Positions 58,997 through 64,000 of a DNA stretch of 64,000 nucleotides are shown here, one piece after another; the stretch's first letter is position 1; the number at the start of each line of letters is the position of its first letter. Origin of the DNA: Panicum virgatum (taxonomy: Eukaryota; Streptophyta; Magnoliopsida; Poales; Poaceae); the NCBI RefSeq assembly GCF_016808335.1, contig NC_053148.1:1493001-1557000 (forward strand), given 5' to 3'. The notes under the pieces were generated by a model, which saw only the letters and a program-made list of their open reading frames with translations, did not search any database and was not told the DNA's origin. The position numbers and the translations under genes are program-made.

Positions 58997-59503
58997 CTAG
59001 GCGTATAACCCGCGCATTTACGCGGCTAGTATTGAAAATTCAAAAATTCATATGTATTTTATCCTTACTTAAATATTATATTATTTTCTATCATACATCA
59101 CCCAGTTCATTATCGTAAATTATGTCTTATTGTTGGTTAAAACAATTCAAATATGATCTACTTATAATAATAATTTGATTTGTTCAGCTTTAATAATATT
59201 ATGCATATAATTATTCTTATTTTTGTTTTATTTTGATTGATTGTTGTTAGCTTTAGTTTTTATTAATAGTATATGTTTGTAATTGATACATAGCTAAATG
59301 ATATTTTATATTTATTTTTTCATAATGGCATTGGTGGGTGATTTTAAGTAGGCAAAGAGTATTTTAGACTAATTTTTATTATAATGGCAGTGGTGGGTAA
59401 TTTTAGTTTTCTATTTTTTTCCGATTAACGTGAGAATTTTTAGGCCTTAGAGAGCGAACGTGGAGGCTCTATTTATTGGTCAAATAATAAGATAATAGAT
59501 AGA
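58997..59503 (-). mobile_element. Short non-autonomous Helitron
   Basis: On the minus strand the 507-bp element starts TCTATCTATTATC directly after an A and ends CTAG directly before a T, the A/T target expected for Helitrons. Nine bases before the CTAG is a stem-loop with perfect CCGCG/CGCGG arms around TAAATG (about 59010-59025). The body is AT-rich with no coding capacity. Confidence 0.75.
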
Positions 59504-59734
59504 TAGGTGTCCATGGCAACGCCTGGTTTTATTTTTTTGTTTGTCCTCTTTAAAGCGCCCATGACACGGTTCTCTCGGTTGTGTACACAATCGTACCAGC
59601 ACCAGCACGCCGATCGGATCACGTCCATAAGTTTTTTTTTTTTTTTGGCTCTGGGCCTCGCCCCTGGGTGGTTAGAGCAAGTGAGCCAACAAACCCAAAT
59701 CATGCTCGCGCAGTCGCGCTAATAATGCCTTGCG

Positions 59735-59735
<1 letters not shown>

Positions 59736-59765
<30 letters not shown>
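59736..59765 (+). repeat. 30-base poly-G run
   Basis: Thirty consecutive G. Such runs form G-quadruplexes and are also frequent sequencing or gap-edge artefacts. Confidence 0.9.
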
Positions 59766-60123
59766 CGATGATCCCCTGATAATAATTTCAGCGACCAATA
59801 TAATCCGACCTCGCATCTTCCGCATGTGCACTGAATTCCCACCACCTCACCATCTGCCGATGAAACCCCAACTACCTGCTCATGCAGCAGCGGCATGTAG
59901 CTTCTCACCGAGTACCTGTAACTGTTTCAAAACTTTTTTTCCCCTTCAAAAAAGTTTTTTTAAAAAAAAAGGAGTGGCCGTTGCGTCAGTTGTTTTCTTT
60001 TGTTTATGTTTCTTGCAGATGTTTTACCTGCTGAGCTGAATGCTGCTGATGCCTGAACTTGTACCGGCGATGGTTGGAACGTTCATGTCTCGACAGGCAC
60101 AGCGCATCGCGATCTGCTTGATC

Positions 60124-60176
60124 AGCAAGCAGATCGATCAGTTTTCAAAAAAAAAAAGAAGCAAGCAGATCGATCA
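60124..60176 (+). repeat. 17-bp direct repeat around a 19-bp poly-A insert
   Basis: AGCAAGCAGATCGATCA at 60124-60140 and 60160-60176 flanks GTTTTC, eleven A and GA. This looks like an extremely truncated retroposed tail with its target-site duplication. Confidence 0.6.
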
Positions 60177-60540
60177 AACAGGCCAGGGGTGGGGGGAGGA
60201 AAAGCGCATGATTACGAAGCGCTGGCAGCAGAGCCGGCCGACACTCTCCGCGATTATATTAACCGTCCAACCAAACGAAAACGAATCTCTTCACAAAAAA
60301 AAACGAATCAGGATCCTTCCATTTCCTTTATATTTATCCATATTTAACAAATATAATTAAATTCGGGCAGGTAGCATCAGGACGAGCAAGAAATAGCACC
60401 GAAACCATACGAAACCGAAACAAAGTAGTAAGAAACAACCAACAGTGATTGCCAGATGGCGCCAATAGCGTCTAGCTAAGAAATTGAAAGCAGTTGCGAT
60501 CAGGCCAGGCTCCTCATCATGGCCGAAATAATAGCCAGGT

Positions 60541-60770
60541 TTAGATCTTGTTTAGTTTTTTAGGTTTTGGTTCTTTAACACTTTTGTTGTTATTTGATAA
60601 TTAATATTTAATTATAGACTAATTAGATTTAAAAGATTCGTCTTGTTGTATACATTTAAACTGTATAATTAGTTATTTTTTAACTGCATTTAATACTCCA
60701 TGCGTGTATCCACAAATTCGATGTGGTGGGTACTGTAGCAAATTTTTTGAAAACTAAATATAACCTTACG
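60541..60770. mobile_element. MITE of the same family as 7249
   Basis: Ends are imperfect inverses (GGTTTAGATCTTGTTTAGTTTT against AAAACTAAATATAACC). The interior has the AGACTAATTAGATTTAAAAGATTCGTC and GGTACTGTAGCA-type blocks of this family, abbreviated here. Borders are approximate. Confidence 0.6.
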
Positions 60771-60779
60771 CCCAAACCG

Positions 60780-61415
60780 ATTTGAAAACGGTTAGCGCTT
60801 TTAAAATCGTCTTCTTCCTCCTCTCCTCGGAGGTGAGCTGAGCTGATCAAGGATTACATTACCGGTGATACAATATTTATCAGTGAGCTCCGGTAACAAT
60901 AATCGATTGAAAATCGGTGAAAAATCGCCAAAACCGATTGGTAAAGGGACCCAAATTCAAAAAAATGAAAATCGACAATTTATCGTCGATAATCGATGCA
61001 AACCAAACGATTTATCGCTTCGCCTACTGAAAATGTGTTTTGGCAGTGGAAAAAATATAAAGGTTTGATAGCATTTAATTTTTTAGGTGATGTATTATAT
61101 TATATTAGATAAATTACACATACATGCACAATTTTGCATATGGGGTTGCCTAAGAAATAAACATGTTTACATATTTTGCCCATGAAATTGCATAAAGCAC
61201 ATGAATTTGCACATGTATACAAACCATGAAGTGCATAGTTCATATAAATAAACGAGTGCATAGTCCATACAAACTTCATAGTTCACAGAAACAAAAGAGT
61301 GCATAGTTCATACAAACATCATAGTGCATAGAAACAAGAGTACGTAGTCTATACAAGCCACATACAAACTAGCAAGCACATAGTCCATCCATGAAGGCAT
61401 TCGGCATATCAATTT
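60780..61415. other. Probable terminal region of the hAT element
   Basis: Repeated ATCGATTGAAAATCGG- and ATCGTCGATAATCGATG-like motifs (about 60900-61020) and a loose GTGCATAGTTCATACAAAC repeat (61215-61345) resemble subterminal arrays of hAT transposons. CAGTGAGCTCC at about 60875 could be the terminus. The other end is outside the window, so this is unproven. Confidence 0.4.
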
Positions 61416-64000
61416 AATCATTCTTCGGTCTCTTCTTGCTGGTATGTGTGATATCCATAATAATATTCCTAAATATTGAAATGAACTCAAATAAGAGGGG
61501 AACACATAATGATGAAATTGTGATATATGTACATATATATCTGTAATTCACCAATCTGACCACTAGTGCTCATGCCAAAATGTACCGGTAGTTGAATGAA
61601 GTGGCTTGGATATGGTGGTGGGTGAGAATATGGTTGTGGGTACGGATATGGGTATGGTTGTGGGTATGGATATGGGTAGGAGGGTGGACGTGGATAGCTG
61701 AAGGTTGAACTCACTGAACTGGAGCTATCACCTTCCCGAGGATCAGATCGACGTCGGTTGGTTGTCGTCCTCCGTTGTGACATGGGTTGACCATGATCTT
61801 GATCTTGTGTGGCATGAGTGAAATCTGTCTCCCCGGTAAATCTAATAGGCGACATACTACGAGAACTCCTTCCACCAGCTTAACTAGATACAGGATAACC
61901 ACTCCCTCCATCATCATTGTCATCATCATCGTCATCATCGGTGTTGCCTTCATCACCACCACCACTAGGCTCAGGTGTTGTCTCATTGCTCGCAAGCTCT
62001 TCCTCTTGAGGGCTCCTAATCATTTTTCCCTTCTTTTCTGGTGGCCCAGGTCGGAGAACTTTTGTCTTCCTCTTGCCAAGATGTGTATCACCAACATTCT
62101 CATCTGCCCATTGCTCTAAATTTTCATTGTCCTCTACCAAAGAAGTGAACATTGGATTAGGAAGGGGGAACATCACTAATATCAGAGTCCTCATCCAATG
62201 TTGGAGGGGCATTGGATCTGCCGTGCTCCATCCAATCTTGAATAGCACTTCGCTGGCGATAGAATGAAAGATCCATCATTCTACTCACAGGATCAAAGTC
62301 ACTAGGCTCAACTGTGCTTACTGCTCGATGGATACGAAGTCGAAGGTTGTAGTTCACAAAAACCAACTGATGCAACTTCTTGTGTCCCAACCGATTTCGC
62401 AATTTTGTGTGGATGAAAGCAAAAGTACTCCAATTCCTCTCACATCCACTTGATGAGGCACATTGAGAGAGAAGCTTCATTGCAAGGCGTTGAAGTGTTG
62501 GAGTATCATTACCAAACATAGACCACCAACTAGCCGGTGAAGTAGCATGATCAGTGGCCATCCTCCTAGCTAGCTCTCCAGCAAAATCTCCTCGCTTTTG
62601 CTTAAAAAACACAGCTTCCTGAAGTGCAGCAGCCGCTGTGTTTGTATCACACATCCTTTCTAAACATTTGCGAAGATCTGTCATTAAGGAATCTGTATGC
62701 ATACCTTCCCTGTTCTGAATTGAAATGGCGAGAAGCCCGAAATTCTGGGGTCATCATCCACTGCATGAATTGATCTTTCTTCCTCATGAAGCTCTGAAGG
62801 AACATGTAATTTGTGCCAAACCTTGTTGCATTCCACTTAACCGGTTCACCTCCAATGGCTAACTTCATCATATAGTGCAAGGAATTGGAGTTGTATAACC
62901 AAATACATATCTTCTTAGCACTCTCAATGATTGCTTCGTGGTCTGACCATTGTCCAATGTCCTTCAGCATAAGATTTATTGTGTGGGCAAGACATGGCTG
63001 CCAAACTATGTGTTGATACTCGGCATTGAGCAACTGACATGCCTTCTTATAGTTGGATCCATTATCTGTCACTACTTGGACAACATGATCAGTGCCAACA
63101 TCTGTCGCAATATTTTTGATGAGCTGCATGTATTAACAAACCATTAGTGTCCATCCTGTGAATATTGTGTGAATAAAATCATTCGACATACCTTAAGAAT
63201 AAAATCAGCATCCTGTGAATATCCTGTGGCATCAAACGACTTCCAAAAGTACATAGTGCCATTGCAGTACAACAAGAAATTTATGACACTCATGCGGGTT
63301 GGACCAGTCCATGAATCACACATGATTGTTACACCATAACTAGGCCATTCCTGCTTCCACTTGTCGATCTCTTTCATGATCTCTTTCTCATTCTCGTCTA
63401 AGTAAACTCCATCAACCTCCCTCCCAGTAGGTGATTTCACTCCAGGACCTACATTGTCACACAAACATGTTAACACAAAATAAACATAGATGTAATAGTA
63501 TGCAAACTAGCACATGCATACAATCTCACCATATTTTTGGGTCTCCATGAAAGCTGCTCTAAAGTAAGGGTCATCTACTTTCTTGCCAGGTATACCAGCC
63601 GCATGGCAAAACTTCGCCCACGCTCTCCCAATCTTGCTCTTGGCCCCTCTCCCCTTTTCCGTCCATGGGCCTATATCAATTCGTGGTTGTCTTGGGCCAG
63701 AGGCAGAAGCAAGATTGTAGTCTCTCACACGGTCTGTCACTTGTGTCTTGCTCCTAGTGAGCATAGATGGGAGCGTACCTCTCACTTGCTCCGATCTGGA
63801 ACCACCACCTCTCTCATATCGTTGACCAGCTCTCTCTCTATACTCATGCTCTTCTCTCGACTGTCGGAGAGCAGCTTCCAAATCATGGTCGTCATTCTCA
63901 GTCTCTAAGTCCACATATTCAGTTCTAGCTGCTTCATCTTCTCTTAGCTTTCGACGATGTCTTGCTTTCGTTCTTTGCTTGTTATTGTCGATCTGAAGCC
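61416..64000 (-). pseudogene. Degenerate hAT-superfamily transposase, 5' end outside window
   Basis: DNA transposase gene read leftward. Exons or blocks: 63530 to the window edge (Arg-rich, GKKVDDPYFRAAFMET), 63192-63448, and 63123 down to about 61550. Splice phases agree for the first three. The middle has the DUF659-type core (YGVTIMCDSWTGP, VVTDNGSNYKKACQLL, WQPCLAHTINLMLKDIG). The C-terminal dimerisation domain is present (SGCERNWSTFAFIHTKLRNRL). Breaks: a frameshift near 62700, apparently with loss of about 100 residues of the usual middle; a one-base gain in a C run near 62165; and an in-frame TAA near 61880. A Tyr/Pro-rich tail (SYPYPYPQPYPYPYPQPY) follows. An N-terminal BED zinc finger would lie beyond 64000. 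Confidence 0.85.

Larger units (their letters stand above)
59504..60540. other. Intergenic with homopolymers and a poly-A insert
   Basis: Apart from the poly-G run at 59736 and the poly-A insert at 60124, listed separately, nothing is recognised. Confidence 0.35.

Noticed and set aside
59672..59908. Frame with a poly-proline run on the minus strand
   Set aside because: The prolines are the complement of the 30-G homopolymer; no gene support.

Overview
The window is nuclear DNA of a grass (Poaceae). I infer this from very GC-rich first exons beside AT-rich introns, plant introns with GT..AG borders, plant-only gene families, and a dense load of Stowaway-type and other MITEs, a CACTA element, a Helitron and Gypsy-like LTR elements. 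A panicoid grass is plausible, but the species cannot be read from this sequence.

Layout: 1-4393 (-) is an oligopeptide transporter gene whose 3' end lies outside the window; a CACTA element sits in its third intron. 5.0-9.9 kb holds transposon debris: an antisense non-LTR retroelement, two MITEs and a long foldback element. 9995-20019 is a head-to-tail 5-kb tandem duplication carrying a PPR gene. Copy 1 is intact. Copy 2 is broken by single-base deletions, and the two copies differ almost only by short indels. 20.1-22.4 kb (+) is a seven-exon RING-H2 E3 ligase gene of the BIG BROTHER type. 23.7-30.7 kb (-) is a SEUSS-LIKE transcriptional adaptor gene with a 58-residue unit present three times in its last exon.

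33.4-46.1 kb is dominated by LTR elements. A solo LTR is split by a young 4.3-kb non-autonomous element, and a second young sibling element (3.8 kb) lies at 42.3-46.1 kb. Between them, with less than 0.5 kb of its own flank on each side, is an intronless CrRLK1L receptor kinase gene (39238-41781, -). A 2-oxoglutarate/Fe(II) dioxygenase gene (46342-47394, -) and a small three-exon gene of unknown function (48075-49023, -) follow.

From 49 to 60 kb genes are sparse. There is one set of candidate exons (54157-55530, +), MITEs, a 507-bp Helitron, a 30-base poly-G run and a tiny poly-A insertion with a 17-bp target duplication. The right edge (61.4-64.0 kb, -) is a degenerate hAT transposase gene.

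No operon-like linkage is expected or seen; the genes look functionally independent. I found no clearly new multi-gene system. The observations I consider most worth checking are the indel-only divergence of the 5-kb duplication, the in-frame triplication in the SEUSS-LIKE gene, the 52-bp minisatellite that differs 11 to 2 between sibling LTR elements, and the CACTA insertion next to a splice donor.
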